Positions 49,101 to 59,028 of a stretch of 64,000 nucleotides of DNA are shown in pieces (the first letter of the stretch is position 1; each line of letters starts with the position of its first letter). The notes beneath the pieces are model-generated. The model saw nothing but the letters and a program-made list of their open reading frames with translations, did not search any database and was not told the origin of the DNA. The stretch is from Pagrus major (Eukaryota > Chordata > Actinopteri > Spariformes > Sparidae): the NCBI RefSeq assembly GCF_040436345.1, contig NC_133237.1, positions 19,535,749 through 19,599,748 on the forward strand, given 5' to 3'. The position numbers and the translations under genes are program-made.

Positions 49101-52100
49101 TTCACACGGTGCATTTGCATGGGACAAGCAAAGTCTGTATTTTATTTGTTTTTACTGATATTATCGCCTGGATGTAATTACCTTGTAAATGCCAAAGCCA
49201 ATTCTGCATGTGTTAGAAGCATAAACACACATTTGCAGCTCATTTAGATCAAGTGACTGAAATATCGCTTTTTATATAGCCGATCTCACAGCACAGCTGT
49301 TGACTGCGATCACATTTCATAGCTGTTTAGTTGTCTGACAACAGAAAACAGCTCCCAGAAATGCTGATTCTTAAAGGACTAACTGACCTCTGTGTTTTGT
49401 GAAATATGGGGGGGAATATGCGGTGGAGTTTTTACTTTACAGATTACAGACGTGGCAGATTCACACAGGATTAAGGTCAGCGGCAACCTTGGAAATGATT
49501 ACAATTACTAAAGAACTCCAGGCGATACTAGTCCCCTGCGAATACGGCTGTTTATACTAAATATAGTAAAACAATTGTCTGCGTTTGGTTTATTTACAAA
49601 CAGTTTCTCACCTGCATTTTTCCATTATTTTATTTATTTTCCTATTCTTTAAAACACATACATACATTAAATTACATTAGGATACTTTTCTGTCCCTTTA
49701 CATAAAGCTCCCTATAGGCCTACATACTGTAGTCTGTGGCTTTCCTCAAGCCTTTTACACTTAAACCCTATGACCAACACAGTGACTTACATAGCACGCC
49801 CACACACGAGCACGATCCATATTGCGGCGCATGAACTCTAAGCTTGTTTGTACATTATGAATCATGAATGATTCATCCATGAGGACGCCAGAAGCATTTG
49901 TTATCTATAGAAACAGCCTTTTTCTCAGTGAGAATGGGGTGAAAACACTCACACGTCCTATATACTCCAACAACAGTGAAATTGGACTTTTTCTTTTTTT
50001 CTTTTTCAGATTTGTATTCTGAGCATGCCTCCTCCTCTGTGTGTGCCGTGCTGCTCTTCAGGCAGCAGATAGTGCTGGAGTGCCCTGCTCCACTACATTA
50101 CATTACATAAAGCAGAGCAACGGAAGCTCATTTCACCTCATTTGTATTCAGCGAAGCTAAAAATACATATTTTAAAAGTTTCCAAATGGCTCTTGTCTCT
50201 AAAAGGGCAGAGCGGGAGCACTGAGCATAACTATAGTGCTCATTGGTTTTGAATAACATGAGCGCAGAGCACAATTTTGTGTGGTGAGTAACCGGGAGGA
50301 CGGTGTTCATAATATAGATCTGGATGATAGTTCAATATTATGGGTTATTTCCCCTCTATACAATAAGATTCTTCTACAGTAGGCTACTAATATTTAGATA
50401 CTGTGTCTCACAGTTGTTTAAAATAAATGGAAGATGTTTCGTTTAAAAAAATGGAGCAGAGATACTTAACATTATCGACGAGTTCCCAGGTGAGGTCACT
50501 GCAGCTACTACAGAAATGATAATGGTGGTAACTAATCATAATATCTGATGCACCGCTGGCACTTTCAAGGCTTTCCAAGCGTTAGCCATGTGAGCTAAGC
50601 AATAGTATTTGTGTGAGTAGTGAGTATTAACCGTGGATCAAACAATGGAAATCTGGATATAGCATCATTCCTATGAAAGCTGCTCAGTAGCGCATGAAGC
50701 CAGAAAAAGCTCGACTTCCCAGATCTTCCGTGTTGTGGGGACGGCTAACATCCGGTTTAGCATGCGGCTAACTTGAATGGGCATAAAATAATTAAATCGT
50801 GCGGCTCCTCTAGACTTTCCAAATGTTATCCAACCAATGTTGAAATATTAGAGCTCTTATTTGTCCTGTTTACATTACATGAAAGATTATTAATACCTGA
50901 ATTAGCTTTAAAAGGCCAAAAAATGTAAGGGCTTATTGGAAAATATTGAAAAATGTGATTTGAATTTGTCTCGGTGGGATAAACATGAGTGTAGGTTGTC
51001 ATGTAATTTTAAAAACTTCTAAAAACTGACTTTGATACTTGTTGTCCATATCTCCCACTTCTCTAACATGACATGTCTTGGTTCTACAGCCTTGACGCGT
51101 GAGTCAAATTGTGCTGAAAAGCATAAAAACAGCTGATCGTGGGCTACCGCCACTCAAACCATCCGTCATAAATGGAAATGAAAGCATGTCAGGATGTGTT
51201 ACTCTGACTAACAGGGTCTGGGATGAATCTGCACCTGCATCTGCAGCCTGACAGCCGTGATGCAAGCGCTGGGGAAATGACACCGCGGTTGGCAAATGAT
51301 CCGGTGGATATTTTTGCTTTCAGAAGTATGAAAATGCTGATTTCTTACCACCAGAGGAGGGAAAATGTCAGACAACAGAGGACGAGGAGTGAAAATGTTA
51401 GAGGTTAGTGTTGAGAACGAAACACACTCACCGACTTCTGTTTCTGTTTAGCCGGACCACCTACAGTATCATTCCACACACAAGCAAGAAGAGACAAAAA
51501 AAAAAGCACAAAAACACAAGAGCACATTTAGTTATTGACAGGTTAGGATTAGACGGGGATTGGGAGAGGAGCTGCTTATTGATTAAATCAGAGTTTACTT
51601 CATATGAAATATAGAAGAGATTAAAAAGCGGCAGCAGCCATTTCAGAGTTAGTTCAACGCCTCTCCCAGCTGACAAGCACAGAAACAAACGTCCAAACAT
51701 ATCTCAGCGTAACCATCATGACTGGAGCCTGAGGGGCCAAACGGTGTTAGATTCAGGAACAGCGGGGACGGTTCAGTTAGTGAGAGACGGAGGAGGGAGG
51801 AAGACATTAGACCTCTCGGAGGAGTAGGGGACAAATGCAGGAGGGAGGGAGGGAGGAGGTGAGCGAGGTGTCCTGGGCCCCTAATGTTACCTTCTTAAAG
51901 AAGGGCAGTCGGTGGGTGTTGGCCTGAGGGGATGTGACGCTGCCTGACATGCCCTTGGGGGAGCGAGGGTCACCCTGGAACTCAGGGGGCTCCTCAGCAT
52001 CCAGGTCGAGGGGGTCAACGTCAAAGGACGCAGTGGAAATGTCCACGTGAGCTGATGAAGGGGGGAGGGCGGGCGGCGAGAAGAGAAGAGAAAGAGCCAG

Positions 52101-52922
52101 ACAAGGTGAAGTAAAAGAAGAGGGAGAAGAGCAAAAGCAAAAAGGGGGAAGAGTAAATAGAAGACAGAATATGATAAAGAGGCATGGAGGAAATTGCAAA
52201 AGATGGCATACACAGAGATCAGAAAAGGTGGCACAGTATGATTTAAACTGGAAATAACATTGATAAGAGTTTAAAAAAGAACACATCAGATTATTATGGA
52301 GCAAGGCACAGATGTGAGGTGTAATAACACGAAGGAGAGAATGAATTCAGTGTGACGAGGAGCAACAAAAGTTTGAAGTGTAGATGAGGAGGAAAGTAGT
52401 TGATAGGTAGGAAAGAAGGAGTGAAGCTGTGAGGGGAGCGAGGGGGGGGGATAAGGTGTGTCAGGATTATGTTGGTGATGCAGGTGTCGTTGGTTACGGG
52501 GGGGAGGCAGGAAGTCTGGCAGGTGTTTCTTTGGTGATTTGGCGAAATATCCTTTCTCACTTTCATGAGATCTGAGATGACTGACACCACTGTCAGATAA
52601 ATATACTGGAAGCAGAGGGGAAACAGCCAACCTGGCTCTGTCGAACGGCAACGACCCTCTGGCTACAAACATCACTAAAGCTCACTAATTAAAGGTCCAG
52701 TGTGTCGGGTTTAAGTCTATCTACTGGCCAGAATTGATTTTTCTATTCAGAATTATGTTTTCATGAGTGTATAACCACCTGAACTTAGAATCATTGTGCT
52801 TTTGTTACCTTAGATTGAGCCTTTCGCCTCAGACTTCCACTTTAATATGCAGATGCCGAACATATTGTTGCTACTGTTTACATTCACCCTGATGCAAATC
52901 CAAAAAAAATGTTTATGTGCAG

Positions 52923-52954
<32 letters not shown>

Positions 52955-55900
52955 GCAGGAAGGCGTTTACAAACTATCCTATCATTTTGCAAACCTGTGC
53001 TGTATAATGACAAATAAATCACCTTGAACCTTGAACGAAAACCAAGTATCGAGAAAAGATCTGGCACATAACGACCTGTAAAATTGTCGTTTTTTGCGGA
53101 TGTAACGTGTTAATTAGTCAGCTTTAGCAGAGCAGGTAGGTGGATTTGTTACCTTTGGGCACAGCTGGCTGTTTCCCCTGGTTTTCACTCTTTGTGCTAA
53201 GCTACTGTGAGCTAACAGAAAGAGGTGGAGGTGAATAAGTATTTCTCAAAAGGACAAAGTTTTTCTCTCAGTCAGACAGATGTGCTATCTATTATACATC
53301 TGCTGATTTCAGTTCAGTGGCCCTATTCGACAAACACACCCCCTTAAAGTCAATCACAGTTGTTTATTTTTCCCATGGTTGCACTTTCTTCTCTTCTACT
53401 GTCTGTCTTGGATATCGAGCAGCAGTTCTGTGTCTTTCTGGCGACGCGCACACACACAAGTCAGACATACTTATCAAGTTTAATGAGTGCAGTCCATCCT
53501 CGGCTCTATTTCAGGCCGGTCTTGTCTGCTAATGACAGACCTCCAAAGACATCTCTCACTTCACAGAGCAATCCGCTGAGATTCATCCGTGATTCATCAT
53601 CACGCCTGACTAACCAGCCAATTAAAATCTTCATCTAAATATCAGCCGCCTGTCTCATCTCGCTCAGTCAGGATTGCACACGCACCCACACAAACGCGAA
53701 CAAATCACTATTTTGCCAGTTGACTGGGAGACCCCCTTGACCTCACCTGTGCCAGGTGGAGTGGGCCTGCGCGTTCCCGTGGCAACATCCAGACTGGAGC
53801 TTCCTCCAGATTTACTGCAACGGGAAGAACAGTTTGTTTTGAACTCAGCCAGGCAGTGTGTAATTGCTCATTATTTAAGGTGTATATGTCTGGAACGTAT
53901 GTATCACCATGGATTCAATCTGTGCAGCTAATATCAGACTAATGCTGTTTTTCACACATTTTGTTGGATCGGGGATATCATAATATTAAATGACTGAAAC
54001 TTCCAGTCGATCAGAGGTTAAACGTTGTGTTTTTGAAGAAGTAGCATTATGAACTCAAGAGTATGTCATTGTGTGATCTCTATACTGAATTTAAAGGAGA
54101 CATATTATGCTCATTTCCAAGTTTATAATCTTATTTTTGGTTACTGCTAAAAAAGATTTATGTGCTTTAACGCTCAACAAACACATCAGTTTTCTCATTC
54201 TGTGCAGTGCAGCAGCATTGTATTCCCCCTCTGTCTGAGACGCTCTGTTTTAGCGCCTGTCTCTTTAAGGCCCCTCCTCCAGAATGCCCAGTCTGCTCTA
54301 ATTGGTCAGCTCACACACGCCTGAGCCAGCACCCCTCACTGCGTCTCCAGTTGGCTCTGTCTCGTTCTCACCCTCCAGTTAGCTCCACTTCTACCGTGAA
54401 TATAGGCATAAATTATGCAAATGTGAGACATGGTGAGGTAGTGTGATGTCACAAAGTCACGGAATTAAAGGCGGGACCACTGACGAGGCATTTCAGGAGC
54501 AGTGTTTTCAGTGGGAGAGAGGAGCACCCGTTGGCTTTTTAACTTTCAAGACCTTTTACATGCACAAGAACCTTCTGTATCTAACCCACTGGAGAAGAGG
54601 AGAGGTCTGGACAGCAATAAAAGACTTTGTACTGTACGTCATGACAGTTGCTTGAGGGATTAACAACATGTTTTGTTTGAGGGTAAAAACACGAAGCTTT
54701 GTTGCCAAAAAACTTGTTTAAACTAACACTGTTATTACACGCTGATAAACCAAAGATGGAAATGTAAGTTAGATGCATTTCTGAGTAATGTTCAGCCTCT
54801 GTTTGGGTAACTCGGCTTGTGCTGAGAATCTGCTCTTGTTGTTCACCATCGTAATGTGGGTTTGTTTTATGTTTGTTCCCCATACTACAATGTGTGGTGT
54901 CCAAGTTGTTTAGTAATTCATTTATGTTTTAGTTGTTCTCGTCTTTGATGTTATCTATATTCAGAAATTTTAATAATGTGAACATTGGAAATAAAAAAAA
55001 AAAGGTCTGTACATTTTTCATTTCTGTCAAACACTAAACAGTATCAAAAGCTCCTGCACCGCAAAATGTACTTTAAAATCTGATCACACTGGTTATTGCA
55101 CTATTGATTCTTTTATTCAATAATCAAGATAAACAGATACATTCCTGTATTTCTTTAAAAAAAACTACATCCTTGACTACAGAGACCTATATATACACAC
55201 TGTAGTTACATAGAGGAATACGGTGACTCACCGCAGTGTTTTTGTCTATTTCAGGAAGTTTTACATTGCCTGGTGGGTGAAGTGTGACTCAGGTCTGACC
55301 TGTTTTATGAAAGTGGGGTTGTCGGTTGTGATGCTGATAGTGTAAAGAGATTTTTTTTTAATGGCTACCTGGAGCTGAGTCGGTTCTGTCTCATCCTTTG
55401 CTCCTGCAGCTGACGGGTGTTCTCCAGTTTGACCGGGCTCGGGATGAAGCCCACCTCACAGCCCTCCTTCACCAGACGTCCGATCCACCAGTCGTTGTTG
55501 TACTTCTGCATATAGACCGGCATCACCATTTATCAATGTGTGTCCAATCCAGATAATAGTTTCTAATTCTATTTACAAACACTTTAGTGCTGGACTGTAT
55601 CGCTGAGCCACATTTTCTCCGAAGATCATTTTCATGCCTAAAAAGTACATTAGAGTACTCCGAATGACTAAACTCAGAGAGTTTTGTTAATTTACTTTTT
55701 CCACGTTTTCTTCTATATTTGGACCACTCGAATCTGCTCTCGCTGCAGCTCATGTTAGTGCTAACTCCCACTCATGGCCTGAGTGTGGTTTAGACAGAAG
55801 GAGACAGTGTAATGAGTCGCAATAAAACATGATCTCTCTCATCGCTGCCAATTGTTTGAAGGGGCCAATCTCCCTTTTTTCTCCCTACACCATCCAGGAG

Positions 55901-58900
55901 CCAATAAGTCCGTTTGCTACGTGAGGTGATTTACCTTTCCTTGAGGTTTAAACTACAGAAAGAAAAATATACTTTAGTTACCTCTTTAATGTGCAAGAAG
56001 TCTTTGGCTTCGAAGGATATGGCCATGCCCTGCACAGGAACGTCATCGCTGGGGCCGGGGTTGTAGCCCACATTTGTCCGCACAGCAAACGCCACCGGTT
56101 TGGTCTGCAGCGGGCGATGTGAAAGGAAGATATTAGTACACAGGCGGCGCCTCGTCACAAACACTTAACACAGAGTTCAGTGTCCCCTTGACACTGATGA
56201 AGAGGTCTACAGAAGCTGTCAAAAGAAGCTTCCGCATCAACGATGACTATTAAACCAATATCGTGCTTAACGGACTGAGATGTAACAGCTGATCTCTGAC
56301 CTTTGCTTTCTCGAGTGTGGCGAGGGCCTGTCTGTCGGCCTCCTTCCTCAGAGCCTCAGGGTCCTCCTCCAGGGACACGTCTGAGTCCGACGGCCGGCTG
56401 GTGTAGGAGTCTGCAGAGCCCTGAAATGCACAATGAGTTTATATAAAGTGAGGAGGGAAAGAAGGGACAAAAGTGCAGCACATGTCCACAGATCAACCTT
56501 TGGAGGGAGCAAAAACGTGTGTGTGTCTTCACTGAAAACCTTCATATTCGTCTTTATGTATTCCCGATGTTCTCCTGCTCCTTTATGTCTTGTCCCACAT
56601 TCACTTGTCTAAGTGTGAAGGTTGTGGCTCTGCCTTTGCAACTTACTTGTGGTCAAAATGTCAAGACCGCCTTGAGAAAGCATAACCTACATGGACACAA
56701 AAGGGGCCCTGGCCTTGCATGAAAGCTGACTCTGTGTAATACGAGGTGAAGAGGATGCATAACAACAGGCCAACGTTTCAGCTGCAGCGAGGGCGAGGTG
56801 TCGAGTCTTTTCACACAGGTACAACACATTCGGCGTGTGGGCGTGTCAAGCGGAGCCAGAAAGAGGTAGAGCGATAAAAAAAATGGCCCGAGGACTGTTT
56901 ATAATATTGGGGCGGGATATAAATTTCTCATGAAGTGGCTGCAGTTTCCAACACATCCAGCACTCATACACTGTAACTTGACTCTCTACAGCTGACCCTC
57001 ATCCAGACACCCATACCACAATAAAAACCCGAGCCTCCTGCGAGCCCGCGGCGCCGGCCCACTGTACTGTTCAGCAGAGCGGAGCAGTGAGGGAGGCAGC
57101 CTGAACTTCTGAAATGTTTGAGTGCTCAACTTATATAACAATCCCACTTGTTCTCTTCTTGCTTGCTTGCTGTTTTTTTTCTTTTTTTTTTTTTTAGCTG
57201 ACAGGCTGCCTGGCGCTTTGTAGGAGGTGCTGACAAGAATGCGGACAGCTGAATGTGCCAGGCAGAAGAAGTGAGTCACTAGGTGTGGGCTTTTAAAATA
57301 GAGGTGAGAATGCGCAAGGATGACATGCGCCATATGTAATGATGATGAAAAACTCCCTGCACATGTGTCGTCAGGGAACACAAAGAGTGCGGTCAGCGAG
57401 TACAACAGGTATCTCTAGACTGGTGTTGAGTATTGAGATTTTTTGATATTGGTGCCAACCAGAGCTACAAGGCATGATATTCTGAATATCTGACTGATTT
57501 TGACATGAAATAGATGAGTGGGACGGATCAATTTTGCCTCACAATGTTCATTTGCACTGAAATAGCAATTAAAATCATGATGATGTCACATTTTTGGGGG
57601 TCAGAACCCCTCAAAAAATGTTTTTTTTTTTACAATTGGAGAAGGCATCTCTACATCTCTGCAACACAACAGTACCTCTTTATGATGCTGTTTTGTCACA
57701 TAGTTACCTTTATCAAAAAGCTACAGGTTCTGTGATTGGGATATTGCATTTGGTCATATTGAGATTTCAATAATATTGCGATTTGAGACTAAAGCAGTAC
57801 AATTTTTGATTCGTTAGTTTGGGGGTAAAAAACAGGTTTGAACTTTTTTTTCTCAATTCAAATAAGGCTGCAACGGTGTTACATTTTTAACAGTACACTA
57901 CAATAACCATCTCAGAATATATCATGGTTTCACGGTATTGCGATATTGCACAACAATAATCATCATTATCAGTTTCAACAACCCTTAAAGAATGAAAACA
58001 GATGTTTTCTTTTTTGGATGGACAAATGCTTTATTATAATACAAAATATTGATATAAACTTGAAATATATGTATTTGTAACAATAATACGTTATAATTAA
58101 CACCATATATACACAAACGTACACAATATATTAACCATCAATTGTCAAACTCCAGCGGCTGGAGGCTACATAAGCAGCTAGCAGCATAAGGACCAGGTGG
58201 TAGGTAGGTGGACCAGTTGCATTGAGGGTAATGTAGGCGCCGGGTTTTGACATGAAGAAGAATGTGTTGCAGCAAAAAGTTATATCTATGTTGTTTTTAA
58301 CTGTCCAACGTGAGACCTACAAAGAAGTTTTGATACACAGCACTACCTTATTTTTTAACGATATTTTAAAAATATTTTTGTGTGCTTCTGAAAAGAAGCC
58401 CTTGTGGTTAAGATGCACTACATCCCTGGTTTGATTGTGGCGGGTCATACCTCTCTATCTCGCCTTGTTTCCTGCCACTATCAAATAAATATTCTTCTTT
58501 CAAGCGTTTGTGGCATTCCTCAAACACAAACCTTTATCGGAGAGAACAAACAGCCGAGTGAACCCGAAGGTCTAAATATATCCAGAGAGAAAACCTGTTC
58601 ATATGTGTTCGAGTGAAGCATCTGTGTGCTGTTAACATGTTTGCACGTGCATTTATGTGTGATTAACGCTCCTCCACGCCTTTGATTACCATCCATGCGC
58701 CTCTTTATGATTTGAAATGAGAGGACAAACACAAATGTTGATTCTAGCTCGGCCACCTGTCGCATCGAGGCGCTCTGTGACTTGGCAACAGCCCACCGAA
58801 TGTAGACACTCCCTGTTGCCATAGCTACGCCTCGCGTCCTCGGGCGTCCACAAGCCATCCCCACTTCCTGTTTCATTTACTCGAACGCAAAAAACTCGCA

Positions 58901-59028
58901 GCGGTGCGCCCGCTTCCCACTCAAGTAGGAGGAATGATTCTGCGAGTGGCATGCGGCATCTAATGAGCACAATAACAACCGCCCCCACTCACCGGCTCTG
59001 AGTCATCTTCTAAACCATACAGGTGCAT
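40717..59028 (-). CDS. cacnb1: cacnb1, voltage-gated calcium channel beta-1 subunit, with alternative exons
   Basis: Cytoplasmic MAGUK-family subunit that binds the alpha1 I-II linker (AID), brings CaV1/CaV2 channels to the membrane and tunes gating; the muscle form is needed for excitation-contraction coupling. Constitutive exons: 56301-56420, 55982-56104, 55369-55505, 53747-53814, then 7B (51432-51460) or 7A (51891-52051), then 47722-47802, 47587-47645, 47398-47507, 44052-44203, 42886-42981, 42601-42786, 40717-41256. All junctions are GT-AG and in frame. From the short start (59028) the 7B form is 578 residues; 7A with the read-through tail is 475. The SH3 domain starts at [16 protein letters not shown]; the guanylate-kinase-like domain starts at [20 protein letters not shown] and carries the AID-binding surface. 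It matches beta-1 specifically in exon 7A, in the C-terminus ([20 protein letters not shown] ... WGRDVYIR) and in synteny. The canonical long N-terminus was not found in the window. Confidence 0.97.
41131..41151 (-). repeat. cacnb1: CAG/CAA run encoding seven glutamines in cacnb1
   Basis: Six CAG codons and one CAA on the minus strand. The pure CAG stretch could vary in length between individuals. It lies in the poorly conserved C-terminal region. Confidence 0.9.
41257..42501 (-). other. cacnb1: cacnb1 intron between last two exons / 3' UTR of the short C-terminal form
   Basis: No coding exon. If the preceding exon is read through (stop at 42502), this stretch becomes 3' UTR. An AATAAA on the minus strand at 41726-41731 could end that transcript about 770 bases after the stop. 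Confidence 0.5.
42502..42600 (-). CDS. cacnb1: cacnb1 alternative extension: muscle beta1a-type C-terminal tail
   Basis: If the donor at 42601/42600 is not used, the frame continues from SNLQ into [20 protein letters not shown] then [12 protein letters not shown] and a stop. Mammalian skeletal-muscle beta1a ends in the same place with [10 protein letters not shown]...QEHAM, as I recall it. Conservation of [10 protein letters not shown] and of the EHA(L/M) end argues for a real alternative end and not a chance intron reading. In mammals this tail contributes to coupling with the ryanodine receptor. Confidence 0.88.
   Translation of the reverse strand, partial: VQVLTSLRRNMDLWPDMDGAVANEGKEEEHAL
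42601..42786 (-). CDS. cacnb1: cacnb1 exon: end of the GK-like domain
   Basis: Acceptor gtgcag, donor CAG|gtacag (or read through). Encodes [40 protein letters not shown] and [22 protein letters not shown], nearly identical to mammalian CACNB1. Confidence 0.97.
42886..42981 (-). CDS. cacnb1: cacnb1 exon: GK-like domain
   Basis: Acceptor ctgcag, donor CCT|gtgagt, 32 codons. Encodes [20 protein letters not shown] then [12 protein letters not shown]. Strong match to all beta subunits. Confidence 0.97.
43119..43262. mobile_element. Compact TIR element with TTAA ends (MITE) in cacnb1 intron
   Basis: About 140 bases. The left end AAAGGTGCGCAGTGGAGCTT and the reverse complement of the right end, AAAGGTGCCCTGTGGAGTTT, match over about 22 bases with few differences. 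TTAA is found at both edges (43119-43122 and 43259-43262), consistent with a TTAA target duplication. Non-coding. Confidence 0.75.
44052..44203 (-). CDS. cacnb1: cacnb1 exon: GK-like domain, AID-binding region
   Basis: Acceptor cttcag, donor AAG|gtatgt. Encodes [40 protein letters not shown] and [10 protein letters not shown]. Nearly identical to mammalian CACNB1. Confidence 0.98.
46038..46120. repeat. (TCTA)n microsatellite
   Basis: About 20 perfect tetranucleotide units followed by one variant (TCTG). Confidence 0.95.
46614..47220. mobile_element. TTAA-flanked TIR element with a nested repeat
   Basis: Left end: TTAA then GAGCCATCCACACCAGGAAC. The reverse complement of the right end reads GGGCCATCCACACCAAGAAT followed by GATAAC, and TTAA again lies at the outer edge (47217-47220). 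The inverted match covers about 25-30 bases. The middle (about 46880-47160) contains 'gcaggatttcgcaaaaaac', 'gatttgcacgaaacttgg' and 'acattgcgagatagg', which I recognise as a separate abundant teleost repeat; it may be a nested insertion. Confidence 0.65.
47398..47507 (-). CDS. cacnb1: cacnb1 exon: GK-like domain
   Basis: Acceptor tttcag, donor CTGG|gtaaga, phase 2 to 1. Encodes [20 protein letters not shown] then [16 protein letters not shown]. Confidence 0.97.
47587..47645 (-). CDS. cacnb1: cacnb1 exon: GK-like domain
   Basis: Acceptor tttag, donor GCAG|gtaaga. Encodes [19 protein letters not shown](R), a family-diagnostic block. Confidence 0.97.
47722..47802 (-). CDS. cacnb1: cacnb1 exon: start of the GK-like domain
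   Basis: Acceptor gctcag, donor GAG|gtaagg, 27 codons in phase 0. Encodes [20 protein letters not shown] then PSLKGYE. The internal Met is a residue of the mature protein, not a start. It accepts either exon 7A or 7B upstream. Confidence 0.97.
48355..49610. repeat. Diverged tandem duplication, unit about 600 bases
   Basis: Both halves contain, in the same order, 'gcctg.ttgca', 'cttcatgtgattta' or 'cctcatgtgattta', 'cacatttgcagctcatttag', 'gatctcacagcacagctgtt', 'agttgtctgacaacagaaaa' and 'tttggtttattta'. It is non-coding and diverged, so the event is old. Confidence 0.7.
50740..50835. repeat. Interspersed repeat shared with 13885-13985
   Basis: Second copy of the repeat, sharing ctctagactttccaaatgtt and ggtttagc. 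Same orientation as the copy in plxdc1 intron 3. Confidence 0.6.
51432..51460 (-). CDS. cacnb1: cacnb1 exon 7B: 29-base neuronal-type HOOK exon
   Basis: Acceptor ctgtag, donor TCG|gtgagt. Phase 1 to 0, encoding (G)GPAKQKQKS, matching the AKQKQKS exon of mammalian beta1b. It has the same entry and exit phases as exon 7A, so the two can replace each other. Confidence 0.93.
51891..52051 (-). CDS. cacnb1: cacnb1 exon 7A: muscle-type HOOK exon
   Basis: Acceptor atcag, donor AAG|gtaaca. Phase 1 to 0, encoding [40 protein letters not shown] and [14 protein letters not shown]. Mammalian skeletal beta1a has at this place an acidic exon with FELDPLELEEEE and ending RIPFFKK, as I recall. The acidic core and FFKK end are kept while the rest has diverged. 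Confidence 0.94.
52690..52860 (+). repeat. Teleost interspersed repeat fragment
   Basis: Starts 'attaaaggtccagtgtgtcg' and includes 'gttttcatgagtgtataacc' and 'ttaccttagattgagcc', the same word order as at 21527-21765. Confidence 0.6.
52923..53040. repeat. (TA)n run and LINE-like 3' tail
   Basis: Fourteen or so TA units (52923-52951), then after about 55 bases the words 'tgacaaataaatcacc' and 'ttgaaccttgaac', typical of the short-repeat tail of fish non-LTR retrotransposons. Orientation would be plus. Confidence 0.45.
53747..53814 (-). CDS. cacnb1: cacnb1 exon: HOOK region
   Basis: Acceptor ttgcag, donor ACAG|gtgagg, phase 2 to 1. Encodes [20 protein letters not shown] then GT, matching [17 protein letters not shown] of mammalian CACNB1. 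Confidence 0.96.
53815..55368 (-). other. cacnb1: cacnb1 intron with a large teleost repeat
   Basis: No coding exon. Most of 54090-54660 is a known-looking interspersed repeat (listed). The open frames inside it are shadows. Confidence 0.65.
54090..54660 (+). mobile_element. Teleost non-autonomous repeat starting AAAGGAGACATATTATGC
   Basis: Begins 'ttaaaggagacatattatgc' and includes 'gtctctttaaggcccctcct' and 'gatgtcacaaagtcacgg'. The start sequence and the 'ctctttaaggcccctcc' block are familiar from abundant teleost non-autonomous DNA elements. The 3' end is unclear; no complementary terminus was found by eye, so it may be truncated. Confidence 0.55.
55369..55505 (-). CDS. cacnb1: cacnb1 exon: second part of the SH3 domain
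   Basis: Acceptor atgcag, donor CCAG|gtagcc. Encodes [40 protein letters not shown] and NRLSS. The [10 protein letters not shown]...GFIPSPVKL block is diagnostic of calcium channel beta subunits. Confidence 0.98.
55982..56104 (-). CDS. cacnb1: cacnb1 exon: first part of the SH3 domain
   Basis: Acceptor ctgcag, donor GAG|gtaact, 41 codons. Encodes [40 protein letters not shown] and E. Confidence 0.98.
56301..56420 (-). CDS. cacnb1: cacnb1 exon: common N-terminal exon
   Basis: Acceptor tttcag, donor AAG|gtcaga, 40 codons in phase 0. Encodes [40 protein letters not shown]. This exon is common to all beta subunit genes and accepts the various first exons. Confidence 0.98.
56421..58992 (-). other. 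cacnb1: cacnb1 intron downstream of the short start exon
   Basis: No coding exon seen. It holds AT-rich repeat-like stretches around 57430-58140 (for example words of cggtattgcgatattgcac) and a GC-rich spot at 57030-57085. No promoter could be defined. Confidence 0.6.
58993..59028 (-). CDS. cacnb1: cacnb1 alternative first coding exon (short N-terminus)
   Basis: ATG at 59028 opens twelve codons, [12 protein letters not shown], ending in phase 0 at CCG|gtgagt. Joined to the common exon this gives ...[20 protein letters not shown]. An in-frame TAG lies upstream, so the frame starts here. The short starts of beta3 and one beta4 isoform, as I recall, read MYDDSYVPGFEDSEAG and MYDNLYLHGIEDSEAG, so the (Y/H)xxGxED(D)SE pattern before GSADSY is shared. 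This is a strong hint of a conserved alternative first exon, but expression is unproven. Confidence 0.78.

Larger units (their letters stand above)
47803..51431 (-). other. cacnb1: cacnb1 intron with an old tandem duplication
   Basis: No coding exon. Two diverged direct copies of a roughly 600-base unit occupy about 48355-48990 and 49030-49610. An interspersed repeat fragment shared with plxdc1 intron 3 lies at 50740-50835. Confidence 0.7.
52052..53746 (-). other. cacnb1: cacnb1 intron upstream of exon 7A
   Basis: No coding exon. It contains a purine-rich stretch (52050-52160), a fragment of the teleost repeat also seen at 21527 (52690-52860), a (TA)n run at 52923-52951 and, ending near 53040, 'aataaatcaccttgaaccttga', which looks like the 3' tail of a fish LINE. 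Confidence 0.6.

Noticed and set aside
57010-57405. Open frame with poly-Lys on the minus strand near a GC-rich spot
   Set aside because: The Lys run comes from a poly-T tract on the plus strand. The peptide has no domain, and it is not in a position to splice into the cacnb1 common exon in frame.
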